This document shows positions 9,906 to 18,921 of a stretch of 64,000 nt of DNA, in pieces. Source of the stretch: CAVUBL01 sp963837945 (lineage in GTDB: Bacteria; Acidobacteriota; Thermoanaerobaculia; Multivoradales; DATKCC01); the NCBI GenBank assembly GCA_963837945.1, contig CAWIQD010000022.1:33108-97107 (forward strand), read 5' to 3'. The notes under the pieces were generated by a model that had not been told where the DNA came from, did no database searches, and saw nothing but the letters and a program-made list of their open reading frames with translations. Numbering within the stretch: position 1 is the stretch's first letter; the number at the start of each line of letters is the position of its first letter. Position numbers and translations under genes: made by a program.

Positions 9906-10514
9906 TTACCGGGCCTGTTCCTTGTCCTTGGTGGTCACGGCGGTGATCCGCCAGCCGTCCGCCATCTTCACCAGGATGGCCGCGCAGTTGTCCACCTTGT
10001 GCTTCTGGTTCTTGAAGTCCTCTTCCACGCGGTAGGTGGCGGCGGCGCGGACCTGCCCGACGAAGACGATCTGCATGTTCGAGACGGTGAGCTTGCGCGG
10101 CTGGAAGGGCGGGAAGGCCTCGAGGGTCTCGCGGAAGGAGTCGCGGTTGAAGAACTCCTCGAGCCCGTCCTCCTCTACCGTGCCGACCATCGACTCGCCG
10201 ACGGCGACGTACGGGTTGGTGGCGAAGCTCTTCCACTCCTTGAGGAACTCCTGCGGATGGAGGCTCTCGAACCGCCGGACGACCTCGGCGATCGCCTTGC
10301 GGTCGGCCTCGCCGATCTCCGCGGTCGAGGTCTTGCCCTCCAGGTCGACCAGGGAGTGGGTGCCGGCGGCGGCGATGCCCACCATGCGGCTCATCCTTTG
10401 CGCGCGAGGCGCCGGCTCGAGGGCGAGCAGCCCCAGACCGTCGGCCTGCTCCTCGAAGGCTCCTTGCAGGTCGTTCGGGTTCGACGGACCCTCTGGCTTT
10501 TCGAGATCACTCAC
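9906..10514 (-). CDS. NTF2/SnoaL-like fold protein with leader-like N-terminal extension
   Basis: About 202 residues. The C-terminal two thirds (from about 65) reads like an NTF2-like cone fold: a helix pair (DRKAIAEVVRRFESLHPQEF), then strands ending KMADGWRITAVTTKD. The first 60 residues do not fit that fold and resemble a flexible, acidic leader (GAFEEQADGLGLLALEPAPR) followed by a Gly/Ala/Ser/Thr stretch (MVGIAAAGTHSLVDL). It sits immediately before the YcaO gene with a 10-base gap. It could therefore be a substrate, a peptide carrier or an accessory protein of that enzyme. GTG 10514 is preferred over GTG 10523 because AAAGG then has a usable spacing. Function is not known. Confidence 0.6.
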   Translation of the reverse strand: MSDLEKPEGPSNPNDLQGAFEEQADGLGLLALEPAPRAQRMSRMVGIAAAGTHSLVDLEGKTSTAEIGEADRKAIAEVVRRFESLHPQEFLKEWKSFATNPYVAVGESMVGTVEEDGLEEFFNRDSFRETLEAFPPFQPRKLTVSNMQIVFVGQVRAAATYRVEEDFKNQKHKVDNCAAILVKMADGWRITAVTTKDKEQAR

Positions 10515-10628
10515 GACGTACACCCTTTCTGAAGACGATCATGGGAGCGGCGGCCCGCTTCGGGGACGACCGCCGTCGATCACTCAAGTCACTACCGGAG
10601 TGAAAATCCTAACACATCGGCCCGGGCC

Positions 10629-12093
10629 TCACGGGCCCTCGACCAGCGTCGTCTCGGCGAATCTCGGAATGCCGAGAGGGGAGGGCCGGAAGTTCTGGAA
10701 CCGGGGTGAGTAGACGTAGATCGTCGGGCCGTACATGAGCGGCAGAAGGGGCATCTCGTCGCGCAACAGGTCGAGCAGCCGGGCCTTGTTCGCCTCGCTC
10801 GGCTGCTGGCGGAAGCGCTGCAGCGCCTCGCCGGACCCGGAGGTCGACCAGCGCGCGAGGTTGCCGTCGAAGACGATCCGGCGGCTCGGGCTGGGGATCG
10901 AGGTGGGCGAGAGGATCGCGTCGAGGAAATCCGCCGGGTCGGTCGAGTCCGCGACCCAGCCGGAGAGGGCCAGGTCGTAGTCGCCGCGCGCCGCCTCGTG
11001 GAAGTAGCGCTCCATGCTCTCGGCCTGGTGGACGGTCACCTCGACGTCGAGGGTGGCGAAGCGCTCGACGAGGTGGTCGGCGACCGCGCGCGGATGGGGC
11101 AGGTAGGGTCGGGGCCCGTAGATCAGGAGCAGCGAGAGCCGGTGGGGACGGCGGTCTTCCTCGACCTGCGAGAGCAGCCCGAGCGCCCGCTTCGGGTCGT
11201 GGGCGATGCCGTCGCGCCAGGTGCCCATCATCGGCGGCAGGAGACCGGTCGCGGTGAAGGCCATCGGGTTGTGGTAGGAGATCCGGGCCACCTCGGCGCG
11301 GTCGACGGCCAGGGCCAGGGCGCGGCGGACGCGGGCGTCGGACAGGCCGGCTCTCTCGGTGTTGAAGTAGAGGATCGCCGTGCCGCTTCCCGGCTCGAGC
11401 CACTTGCGCACGCCCCGCACCTGGGCGAGGTCCTCGCGCGACAGGACGTTCGAGAACTGCACCTCGCCGGAAGCGATCGCCGCGAGCAGGGCGCTCGGGT
11501 GGCCCTGGGAGTCGGGAGGGTAGGCGACGAACAGGATCTCCTCGATGCTGGTGGGCGTGCGGAAGTGCGGGTTGCGCTCGAGCCGGATGCGCTCGGGCGT
11601 CGAATCCGCGGCGAGCCGATAGGCGCCGGTGCCGAGGGTCTCGCGCCCCGCGGCCGAGCGCCACCTGGCAGTACTGGTGGGTGAGGGTCAGGTCGAAGCG
11701 CGCCGTCGGCCGCGCGAGCCGGAAGACGACGCGACCGTCGCGCGCCTCGACCGCGGCCTGCTCGGTGAGGCGGCCGGCGCGCGAGAGGATCTCGGCCAGG
11801 AGCTCCGCCGAGAGGGGAGTGCCGTCGGAGAAGCGGACGCCTTCGCGCACCGGGGCCGAAAGCACCTGGGCGGCGCCCTGGCCGGGCTCCGGCCGCAGGG
11901 CCTCGGCGAAGAGCACGGGCCGGGCCGGTTGCTCGACCGTCTCCGGGAGGGCGAACGGGGTCTCGAAGATCTGCTCGAGGATCGTCGCGCTCACGAAGTC
12001 GCGGCCGCCGTGCGGGTCGAGCTTGTGGACCGGGGCGAGGAGCCCGACGCGGAGGGTCTTTTTGGGGGCGGGCACGGGGGCTCCTTCGGCCAT
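10629..12093 (-). CDS. Peptide/solute-binding protein, SBP family 5 (frameshifted)
   Basis: The protein reads as an extracellular solute-binding protein of the oligopeptide/nickel type: KKTLRVGLLAPVHKLDPHGG at the start, RPVLFAEALRPEPG, a SDGTPLSAELLAE segment, GTGAYRLAADSTPERIRLER, SDARVRRALALAVDRAEVAR, and a C-terminal VYSPRFQNFRPSPLG. One extra base near 11641-11648 shifts the frame between VALGRG and ETLGTGAYRL. No lipobox or clear signal peptide is visible after ATG 12093, which is unusual for this family. No ABC permease or ATPase gene is nearby. The gene lies upstream of the NTF2-like/YcaO/TfuA genes with a gap of about 110 bases and may be in their operon. Confidence 0.7.
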
Positions 12094-12221
12094 GGGGTCG
12101 GCGCTCCTGGCGGAGTGGCGTGTCGTGGCGCGCCCGTGCCACCGTCGGCGGCACGGGCTTCGCGCTTTCGAATCGGAGAATCGTCGCGAAGAGTATATCC
12201 CGGGGTCGGACGCTTCGACAT

Positions 12222-12450
12222 GGCCGAGGCAGAGCTCGGCCGCTTCATCCGTTCGGAGCGATGAGCGGAGACGACCCCGGCTGAAGCGGCCGACCTCGCC
12301 TCGGCCGGGCGATCGGTGGATTCCGTACCGAACGGCGAAGCGGAGACGACCCCGGCGGGCCGGCGGGCTCCGGTCCCCGGGCCGAGCTCTGCCTCGGCCG
12401 GGCGGTCGGTAGGTACCACGCCGAACGGCGGACCGGAGGCGACCCCGGCC
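12222..12450. repeat. Palindromic repeat cluster between divergent genes
   Basis: This 418-base gap between the minus-strand binding protein and aceK holds three copies of the dispersed palindrome. One is inverted (12222-12246), one is a direct variant (12283-12310) and one is partial (12380-12402). The stretch after each direct copy is itself repeated: GGGCGATCGGTGGATTCC and GGGCGGTCGGTAGGTACC, then GAACGGCG and GACCCCGG. The remaining bases of the gap show no gene. A promoter for either neighbour must lie here, but I cannot point to clear -35/-10 boxes. Confidence 0.7.
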
Positions 12451-12511
12451 GCCGCAACCTACCCTTCCGGGGCTGTCGGCGGACGCCGACCGGTGGTAGC
12501 TTCCGAGTGCC

Positions 12512-14293
12512 ATGGCGTCGGCCAACAGCCCCGCGCAGGCGGCGGACATCCTCCTCAGGAGCTTCGACGACTACCACCAGCGCTACCGCGCGGTCACGCG
12601 GCGCGCGCGCGAGCGCTTCGAGCGGCGGGAGTGGGAGGGGATCCACCGCGACACGGTCGAGCGGCTCGAGCTCTACGAGCGCTCGGTGGGCGAGACGGTC
12701 TCGTCGCTGCGCTCGCGGATGGGGGCCTCGGTGGCCACGCCGCAGGCCTTCGGCCCGATCAAGGCGGCCTTCACCGAGGCCATCCTGGGGCGCGACGACG
12801 TCGAGCTCGCCCAGACCTTCTTCAACTCGGTCAGCCGGAGGCTCCTGCCCCATCGCGGCCTCGAGGCGCGGATCGACTACCTGTCGCGCGACTTCCCGGT
12901 CCCGTACAAGGGCTGGGAGATGGCGAGCGCCCGCATGTACGGCGTGCACCGGGCCGATGCCGGCCTGCTGCGGAAGGTCCTGCGCGACGCCGGCCTCAGG
13001 GCGCCCTTCCAGGACCTCGAGCGGGACGTGGCGGAGGTCGCCCGGCGGCTCGAGAGGGCCGTCACCGAGAGCTTCGGCGGCCCCGAGATCGAGGCCTTCG
13101 ACGTCCTGCGGCCGCTGTTCATCCGGAACAAGGCGGCCTACCTGGTGGGGCGCGCCCGGCGCGGCGCGGCGACGGTGCCGGTGGTGCTCGCGCTGCTCCA
13201 CGAGGAGGGGGGCGTGCGGGTGGACGCCGTGCTCACCACCGAGGACCAGGTGAGCATCCTGTTCAGCTTCGCGCGCTGGTACTTCCACGCCGAGGTCGGC
13301 AGCCCGCGGGAGGTGATCGGCTTCCTGCACTCGATCCTGCCCAGGAAGCGGATCGCGGAGCTCTACATCTCGCTCGGCTACCACAAGCACGGCAAGAGCG
13401 AGTTCTACAGCGACCTGGCCGGCGTGATCGCGGAGACCGACGAGCGCTTCGAGCACGCGCCCGGCGAGCCCGGCCTGGTGATGTCGGTCTTCACGCTGCC
13501 GACCTACGAGTTCGTGTTCAAGGTCATCAAGGACGCCTTTCCGGCGCCGAAGAAGGTCACGCGGGAGGGGGTGAGGGAGAAGTACCGCCAGGTCCTGCAC
13601 CACGACCGGGTCGGGCGCCTGGTCGACTTCCAGGAGTTCGACCACCTGCTCTTCCCGAAGGAGCGGTTCTCGCCCGAGCTCCTCGCCGAGCTCGAGGAGG
13701 TGGCGGCGAAGAACGTCTGCGTGGAGCGGGCCGGAGTCGAGATCCGTCACACCTACGTCGGGCGCCGCGTGCGCCCCCTCGACCTCTTCCTGCGCGAGGC
13801 GTCGGACGAGGAGTGCGAGGCCGCGGTCCTCGACTGGGGAGCGACGATCAAGGACCTGGCGGCGGCGAACATCTTCCCGGGCGACCTGATGCTCAAGAAC
13901 TTCGGGGTCACCCGCCACGGCCGCGTGGTCTGCTACGACTACGACGAGCTGGTGGCGGTGACCGAGTGCAGCTTCCGGCGCATGCCGCCGGACCGGGACG
14001 TCTACGACGAGATGGCTGCCGAGCCCTGGTTCTCGGTCGGCGACCAGGACGTCTTCCCGGCCGAGCTCGAGCGCTTCCTGGAGCTCAAGGGGCACCTCAA
14101 GGAGGTCTTCCTCGAGCACCACGCCGACCTCTTGGACGTCGAGTTCTGGCGCTCGAGCCAGGAGCTCAACCGGCAGGGCGAGGTGATCGACTTCTTCCCC
14201 TACCCCGAGAGCGAGCGGCTCCACGCGATCACCCCCCTCTCCCTCGATCCCTCTCCCAGCCTCGAGGTGGGCGAGGGACGCCACCTCCCATGA
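12512..14293 (+). CDS. aceK: Isocitrate dehydrogenase kinase/phosphatase
   Basis: The 593-residue protein matches AceK over its whole length. It has the N-terminal regulatory half (PYKGWEMASARMY, SLGYHKHGKSEFYSDL) and the atypical kinase half (APKKVTREGVREKYRQVLHH, DRVGRLVDFQEFDHLLFP, AANIFPGDLMLKNFGVTRHG, CYDYDE). AceK phosphorylates and dephosphorylates isocitrate dehydrogenase and so controls flow into the glyoxylate bypass during growth on acetate or fatty acids. No aceA or aceB lies next to it here, unlike in enterobacteria. The start has only a weak ribosome site. Next to it is a possible aromatic-acid pathway enzyme that would feed acetyl-CoA, but that link is a guess. Confidence 0.95.
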   Translation: MASANSPAQAADILLRSFDDYHQRYRAVTRRARERFERREWEGIHRDTVERLELYERSVGETVSSLRSRMGASVATPQAFGPIKAAFTEAILGRDDVELAQTFFNSVSRRLLPHRGLEARIDYLSRDFPVPYKGWEMASARMYGVHRADAGLLRKVLRDAGLRAPFQDLERDVAEVARRLERAVTESFGGPEIEAFDVLRPLFIRNKAAYLVGRARRGAATVPVVLALLHEEGGVRVDAVLTTEDQVSILFSFARWYFHAEVGSPREVIGFLHSILPRKRIAELYISLGYHKHGKSEFYSDLAGVIAETDERFEHAPGEPGLVMSVFTLPTYEFVFKVIKDAFPAPKKVTREGVREKYRQVLHHDRVGRLVDFQEFDHLLFPKERFSPELLAELEEVAAKNVCVERAGVEIRHTYVGRRVRPLDLFLREASDEECEAAVLDWGATIKDLAAANIFPGDLMLKNFGVTRHGRVVCYDYDELVAVTECSFRRMPPDRDVYDEMAAEPWFSVGDQDVFPAELERFLELKGHLKEVFLEHHADLLDVEFWRSSQELNRQGEVIDFFPYPESERLHAITPLSLDPSPSLEVGEGRHLP

Positions 14294-14318
14294 GCGGCCC
14301 TCCTGCTGGGGTGGCCAG

Positions 14319-15359
14319 CTATCTTGAGTGGTTGGGGGGTAGGCGCTCCATCGGCAGGCCCGCGCACTCCCGGAGCGCCGCCTCGACGTACTTCGGGACC
14401 ACCGCGCCGCGCCACTGGGCCTGGAAATCGGTGTTGTCCATCGGCGTGGCATTGCGCCGGGCGAGAGCCGCGGCCCGGGCGATCGTCTCGGCCGTGAGCT
14501 TCTGGCCGACCAGCGCCTCGACCGTCTTCTCGGCGGCGACCGGCCGCGAGGCGACGGCGCCCAGGAAGACCCGGGCGTCCTCCACCGTGCCGTCCGGAGC
14601 GGTCCGCACCGCGGCGCCCACCGAGAGCACGGCGAAGTCGATCGAGCCCCGGCGCCGGAGCTTCCAGAAGGAGCTCCGGACCCGCTCGCGGCCGGTCTCG
14701 GCCGGGACCAGAACCTCGGCCACCACCTCGTCGGGGCGCCGCGCCAGGTAGTCGATGCCGTCGTCGCGGTAGAGGCCCTCGACCGGGATCGTCCGCTCGC
14801 CGTCGGCCGCCACCAGGCGGACCCGGGCGCCGAGCGCGGCGAGCATCGGCGCCGAGTCGCTCGCGGAGTGGGCCCAGCAGCGGGGCGAGCTGGTGGCGAC
14901 CCAGCAGATCTCGCCTTCTTCCTTCATGCAGTAGTCGATCGATCGGCGCCACTCTTCGGTCTGGTTGTAGTAGGTGCAGCGGGTGTCGACGCACAGGTTG
15001 CCGCCCAGGGTCCCCATGTTGCGCAAGGGGGGCGAGGACACCGACTCGAGCGCCCGCGCGAGCGCGGGGTAGCGCTCGCGGACCGCCGGGTGCTCGGCCA
15101 CCTCGGTGAGGGTGGTGGTCGCGCCGATCCGCACCTCGCCCTTCTCGTGGACGCCGCGCACGCCGTGGAGGTCGGCGGCCGTCCGGAGCCCCACGATCAC
15201 CTCGGCGTGCTGGTGGCGCCGCTTCATGTTGGGCCACAGGTCGGTGCCGCCCGCGACCAGCCGGGCGCGCCCCTCCACCGCCCCCTCGGCGGCCAGGATC
15301 GCCGCCGCCTCGGCGAGCGTCGGAGCGGGTCGGAAGACGAATCGCGGCAGGCGGAGCAT
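14319..15359 (-). CDS. hcrB: 4-Hydroxybenzoyl-CoA reductase-like FAD subunit (beta)
   Basis: A 346-residue FAD-binding subunit of the xanthine oxidase family (LVAGGTDLWPNMKRR, GATTTLTEVAEHP, NMGTLGGNLCVDTRC). It carries an inserted loop with five cysteines between about 122 and 164 (NLC, TRC, DYC, EIC, PRCWA). Such a loop binds an extra [4Fe-4S] cluster and is the hallmark of the beta subunit of 4-hydroxybenzoyl-CoA reductase. That enzyme removes the phenolic hydroxyl during anaerobic aromatic degradation. The Mo subunit (16205-18763) and the 2Fe-2S subunit (20009-20548) lie further upstream on the same strand, with other genes in between. Confidence 0.85.
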   Translation of the reverse strand: MLRLPRFVFRPAPTLAEAAAILAAEGAVEGRARLVAGGTDLWPNMKRRHQHAEVIVGLRTAADLHGVRGVHEKGEVRIGATTTLTEVAEHPAVRERYPALARALESVSSPPLRNMGTLGGNLCVDTRCTYYNQTEEWRRSIDYCMKEEGEICWVATSSPRCWAHSASDSAPMLAALGARVRLVAADGERTIPVEGLYRDDGIDYLARRPDEVVAEVLVPAETGRERVRSSFWKLRRRGSIDFAVLSVGAAVRTAPDGTVEDARVFLGAVASRPVAAEKTVEALVGQKLTAETIARAAALARRNATPMDNTDFQAQWRGAVVPKYVEAALRECAGLPMERLPPNHSR

Positions 15360-15388
15360 GGCCGCGGCGAGTGTACTATGGGCCCGCC

Positions 15389-16147
15389 ATGCCCCGCTTC
15401 GAGCGCTACGTGGGCGTCCGCTACTCGGGACGCAAGCTGCCGACCGACCCGGTGCGCTGGATCCGCGTCTTCGCGGCCCGCTCCGACCACGAGCCCTACC
15501 AGGAGTGGAGCTCGGGATCGGCGGAGGGCCGCTGGAGCCGGCGCGACCTCGCCGAGTGGCTGCTCGAGCAGCTCGCCGGCGAGGAGCCGCTCATCGTCGG
15601 GCTCGACCACGCCTTCTCCTTCCCGCAGAGCTACATGGATCGCCACGGCATCGAGAGCTGGGACCGGTTCCTCTCCGACTTCGCCGACCACTGGCCGACC
15701 CACCAGGCGAGCGTGCGCGAGCTGTTGCCCGGGAACCCGCGCGCCGGCAACCCGGACGAGCGCCGCCTGACCGGCCGCTGGTCGGGCACGCCGCGCGGCG
15801 GCGTGTTCCGCTTCGAGCTCCAGGACGGGCTCGCGAAGGCGACCCACGCCGGCCTGCCCTGGCTCGATTACCTGCGCCGCGGCGCCCAGGGTGCCCACTT
15901 CTGGCCGTTCGACGGCTTCGAGGTGCCGGCGGGGAGCTCGATGGTGGCGGAGGTGCGGCCGGGCCTGCTCGTGCACCGTTATCCGAAGGAGGGGCTGACC
16001 CGCGAGGAGAACGAGGCCTACGCGATCTGCGCCTGGCTCCAGGAGCGCGACCGCCTGGACCTGCTGGCGCCCTACTTCACGCCGCCGCTGTCCGAGGCCG
16101 AGCAGGTGCAGGCGCTGGTCGAGGGCTGGATCCTCGGGGTCTCGTAA
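15389..16147 (+). CDS. Conserved protein, possible DUF429/RNase H-like fold
   Basis: About 252 residues. The start YVGVRYSGRKLP and the later PLIVGLDHAFSFPQSYM resemble the two conserved strands of DUF429-type proteins, which are predicted RNase H-fold nucleases, but the usual first Asp of the fold is not obvious. The C-terminal half has HFWPFDGFEVPAGSSMVAEV and a helix ending VEGWILG. ATG 15389 is used; a TGTACT/TACTAT sequence 9-11 bases upstream could be a -10 box close to the start. The gene lies on the opposite strand between the hcrB- and hcrA-like genes. The real function is unknown. Confidence 0.6.
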   Translation: MPRFERYVGVRYSGRKLPTDPVRWIRVFAARSDHEPYQEWSSGSAEGRWSRRDLAEWLLEQLAGEEPLIVGLDHAFSFPQSYMDRHGIESWDRFLSDFADHWPTHQASVRELLPGNPRAGNPDERRLTGRWSGTPRGGVFRFELQDGLAKATHAGLPWLDYLRRGAQGAHFWPFDGFEVPAGSSMVAEVRPGLLVHRYPKEGLTREENEAYAICAWLQERDRLDLLAPYFTPPLSEAEQVQALVEGWILGVS

Positions 16148-16204
16148 CGATCTGGCGAAGCTTCGCCTGAAACCGGCGAGGCGCCTGGAACGTCTTCGGG
16201 CGGA

Positions 16205-18763
16205 TCAGTCGGTGGTGAGCGCCTCGGCGGCCTTCTTCTCGAGCGCCTCTTCGCGGTCGAGCATCGTCCCGGAGGCGGCGCGCAGGCCGCCCCGCAGGCG
16301 CTCCTTGAAGTCGTTGATCGCGCGGCCGTCGCCGCCCTCCTCGGGCGTCGGGACGACCAGGGTCTCGCCGAAGTCGACGTCGGGGAAGCGCTCGGGACCG
16401 AACCGGGGCTCCTCGCCCTTGGCCTTCGCCGCCAGCGCCTTGGCGATCATGTGGGGGTGGATCGGCACCTGGTCGATCCGCACGCCCACCGCGTCGAAGA
16501 TCGAGTTGGCGACCGCCGGCATGATCGGCAGGAGCGGCCCCTGGCCCACCTCCTTGGCTCCGAACGGTCCCTCCGGGTCCGGGTCCTCGATGATGTAGGT
16601 GGTGATCTCGGGCATCTCGAGGAAGGTCGGGCTCTTGTACTCGAGCAGCGACGGCTCGCGGTGGACCAGGGCGTTCGAGAGGTGCTTCGGCAGGCGCCGG
16701 AAGACCTGCTCCTCCATCAGCGCCTCGCCCAGGCCCATGTAGACGCTCCCCTCGATCTGGCCCATCACCAGCACCGGGTTGATCGAGCGGCCGACGTCGT
16801 GCGCGATCCAGACGTGCTCGACCCGGAAGAGGCCGGTCTCCGGGTCGACCACGGTCTCGATCACGGCGGCGGAGTAGGAGTAGGCCGGCGACGGCCCCAC
16901 TCCGGCGCCGCGGTACCGGCCCGGCGAGCGCGGCGGGATGTAGGAGCCGGTCGTCCCGAGGGTCCCGTGGACGGCCTCGGCGATCACCACCGCCTCCTGG
17001 AAGCTGAGGCCGCGCTCCGGGTCCTCGGCGTCGAACACCCGGCTCTCGGCGAAGACCAGGCGCCCCACCGGCACCTCGAGGTGGCCGGCGACCGCTCGGG
17101 CGATGAGGTCGCGCGCCCGCTCGGCCGCCTGGAGCGCGGCGTTTCCGACCATCAAGGTGACCCGCGAGGAGTAGCTCCCCAGGTCGACCGGCGTGAGATC
17201 GGTGTCGGCGACGCACAGGCGGATGTCGTCGAGGCCGATGCCCAGGATCTCGGCGACCACCGCGGCCAGCACCGAGTCCGAGCCCTGGCCGATCTCGGCC
17301 TCGCCGCAGAAGACCGCCACGCCGCCCGAGCGGTCGAGCCGCAGCTGCACCCCGGACTGCGGCATGTGGTTCCAGTAGATCGGCAGCCCCGCCCCGCAGA
17401 GGTACGAGCCGCAGGCGAGCCCCAGACCGCGGCCGTGGGGGAGCCGGCCGTAGCGCTCGCGCCAGAGCGACCCCGCGACCACGGCCTCGATGCAGCGGCC
17501 GAGGCCCATCGACCCGATCTTGAGCCAGTTGGCGGTCACCGAGTCCGCGGGCGCGAGGTTTCGCAGCCGCAGGTCCGCCGGATCGATCCCCAGCCGGTGC
17601 GCCGCCTTGTCGAGGTGCACCTCGAAGGCGAAGCGCGGCTGGGGGGTGCCGTGCCCCCGCTTGGGGCCGCACGGCGGCTTGTTGGTGAACGCCCGCAGGC
17701 CGTCGAAGCGGTAGGCCGGGAGGCGATAGGTCACCGTCTGGAGGGCGCCGGTGTAGTAGGTCGAGGCGACGCCGTAGGAGCCGTAGGCACCGCCGTCGAG
17801 GGCGGTCTCCAGGTGCTGGGCGGTCATCGAGCCGTCGCTCCGGAAACCGGTCTTGACGCGCATGAGCACCGGGTGGCGCCCGCGGTGGCAGTAGAAGACC
17901 TCCTCGCGGGTGAGGGTCACCTTCACCGGCCGTCCGAGCTTCAGCGCCATGGCCGCGGCCGCGATCTCGTGGTTGAACGGGTCGCTCTTGCCGCCGAAGC
18001 CGCCGCCCACCGGGGTCGCGATCACCCGCACGCGGGAGGCCGGCAGCTCGAGCACCTTGGCCAGCGCCCGGTGCAGGTAGTGGGGGGTCTGGGTCGAGGA
18101 GTAGACGGTGACCCGGCCCTCGTCCTCGGGCACCGCGACGGTCGCGTGCTGCTCCATGGGCAAGTGGGTGTTGCCCTCGTAGAAGACCGTGTCCTCGAGC
18201 ACCAGGTCGGCCTGGGCGAGCCCGCCCTCGACGTCGCCGAAGCGCATCGAGACCAGCTTGTGGAGGTTGCCCCGGTCGCCGTAGTCGTGGATCCGCGGCT
18301 CGGGCGTCGCGATCGCCTCGTCGACCGAAGCGACCGTGGCGAGCGGCAGGTACTCGATCCGCACCGTGCGCGCCGCCTCCCAGGCCGCGTCCTCGCTGCT
18401 CGCCGCCACCGCCACCACCGGGTCGCCGACGAAGCGCACGGTCTCGGGAGTGAGGGCGTGCTCGTCCTGCGAGACCGGCAGGATCCCGAACGGGATCGGG
18501 AGGTCCGCGCCGGTCAGGAAGCCGAGGACGCCGGGGACCGCCTCGGCCTCGGAGAGATCGATGCCGGCGATCCGGGCGTGGGGCACGGTCGAGCGGACCA
18601 GGCGCATGAAAGCCATGCGCGGCAGGTGGAGATCGTCGGCGAAGCGGGTGGCGCCGGTCACCTTGGCCCGGCCGTCGACCCGCCGAAACGGAGTGCCGAC
18701 CAGGTTCTTCGGCTCGCGAATCTCCGGCTTGTCAGGGACGTCTTCGCGGATCGGCTCGGCCAT
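16205..18763 (-). CDS. hcrA: 4-Hydroxybenzoyl-CoA reductase-like molybdopterin subunit (alpha)
   Basis: The 852-residue product is a large Mo-binding subunit of the xanthine oxidase family. It has the start LVGTPFRRVDGRAKVTGATR, the Mo-site loop PVGGGFGGKSDPFNHEIA, NKPPCGPKRGHGTPQPRF, the MCD-binding EAEIGQGSDSVLA and a C-terminal DPEGPFGAKEVGQGPLLP with the catalytic-type Glu. These blocks read most like 4-hydroxybenzoyl-CoA reductase alpha. The family averages about 760 residues; the extra length is at both ends. It would bind Mo-MCD and take electrons out through the 2Fe-2S and FAD subunits. ATG 18763 gives the full conserved start. Confidence 0.88.
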   Translation of the reverse strand: MAEPIREDVPDKPEIREPKNLVGTPFRRVDGRAKVTGATRFADDLHLPRMAFMRLVRSTVPHARIAGIDLSEAEAVPGVLGFLTGADLPIPFGILPVSQDEHALTPETVRFVGDPVVAVAASSEDAAWEAARTVRIEYLPLATVASVDEAIATPEPRIHDYGDRGNLHKLVSMRFGDVEGGLAQADLVLEDTVFYEGNTHLPMEQHATVAVPEDEGRVTVYSSTQTPHYLHRALAKVLELPASRVRVIATPVGGGFGGKSDPFNHEIAAAAMALKLGRPVKVTLTREEVFYCHRGRHPVLMRVKTGFRSDGSMTAQHLETALDGGAYGSYGVASTYYTGALQTVTYRLPAYRFDGLRAFTNKPPCGPKRGHGTPQPRFAFEVHLDKAAHRLGIDPADLRLRNLAPADSVTANWLKIGSMGLGRCIEAVVAGSLWRERYGRLPHGRGLGLACGSYLCGAGLPIYWNHMPQSGVQLRLDRSGGVAVFCGEAEIGQGSDSVLAAVVAEILGIGLDDIRLCVADTDLTPVDLGSYSSRVTLMVGNAALQAAERARDLIARAVAGHLEVPVGRLVFAESRVFDAEDPERGLSFQEAVVIAEAVHGTLGTTGSYIPPRSPGRYRGAGVGPSPAYSYSAAVIETVVDPETGLFRVEHVWIAHDVGRSINPVLVMGQIEGSVYMGLGEALMEEQVFRRLPKHLSNALVHREPSLLEYKSPTFLEMPEITTYIIEDPDPEGPFGAKEVGQGPLLPIMPAVANSIFDAVGVRIDQVPIHPHMIAKALAAKAKGEEPRFGPERFPDVDFGETLVVPTPEEGGDGRAINDFKERLRGGLRAASGTMLDREEALEKKAAEALTTD

Positions 18764-18921
18764 CCGTCGATTGTACCGGAGCCCCCGGGGTCTCTCGCTT
18801 CGAGCCTTCGGATGGTCCGGCGCGCTCCTCGCCAGGCGCGCGACCGAGGCATGGCTGCAACCATGTCGCAGGGAGCGCAACGCCGCGAGGAGGGATGCCG
18901 GGGCTGCCGAATGCCGAAGCG

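Noticed and set aside
16154..16167. Palindrome GGCGAAGCTTCGCC as terminator between convergent genes
   Set aside because: It is only 14 bases with no loop and no T run; too weak to call.
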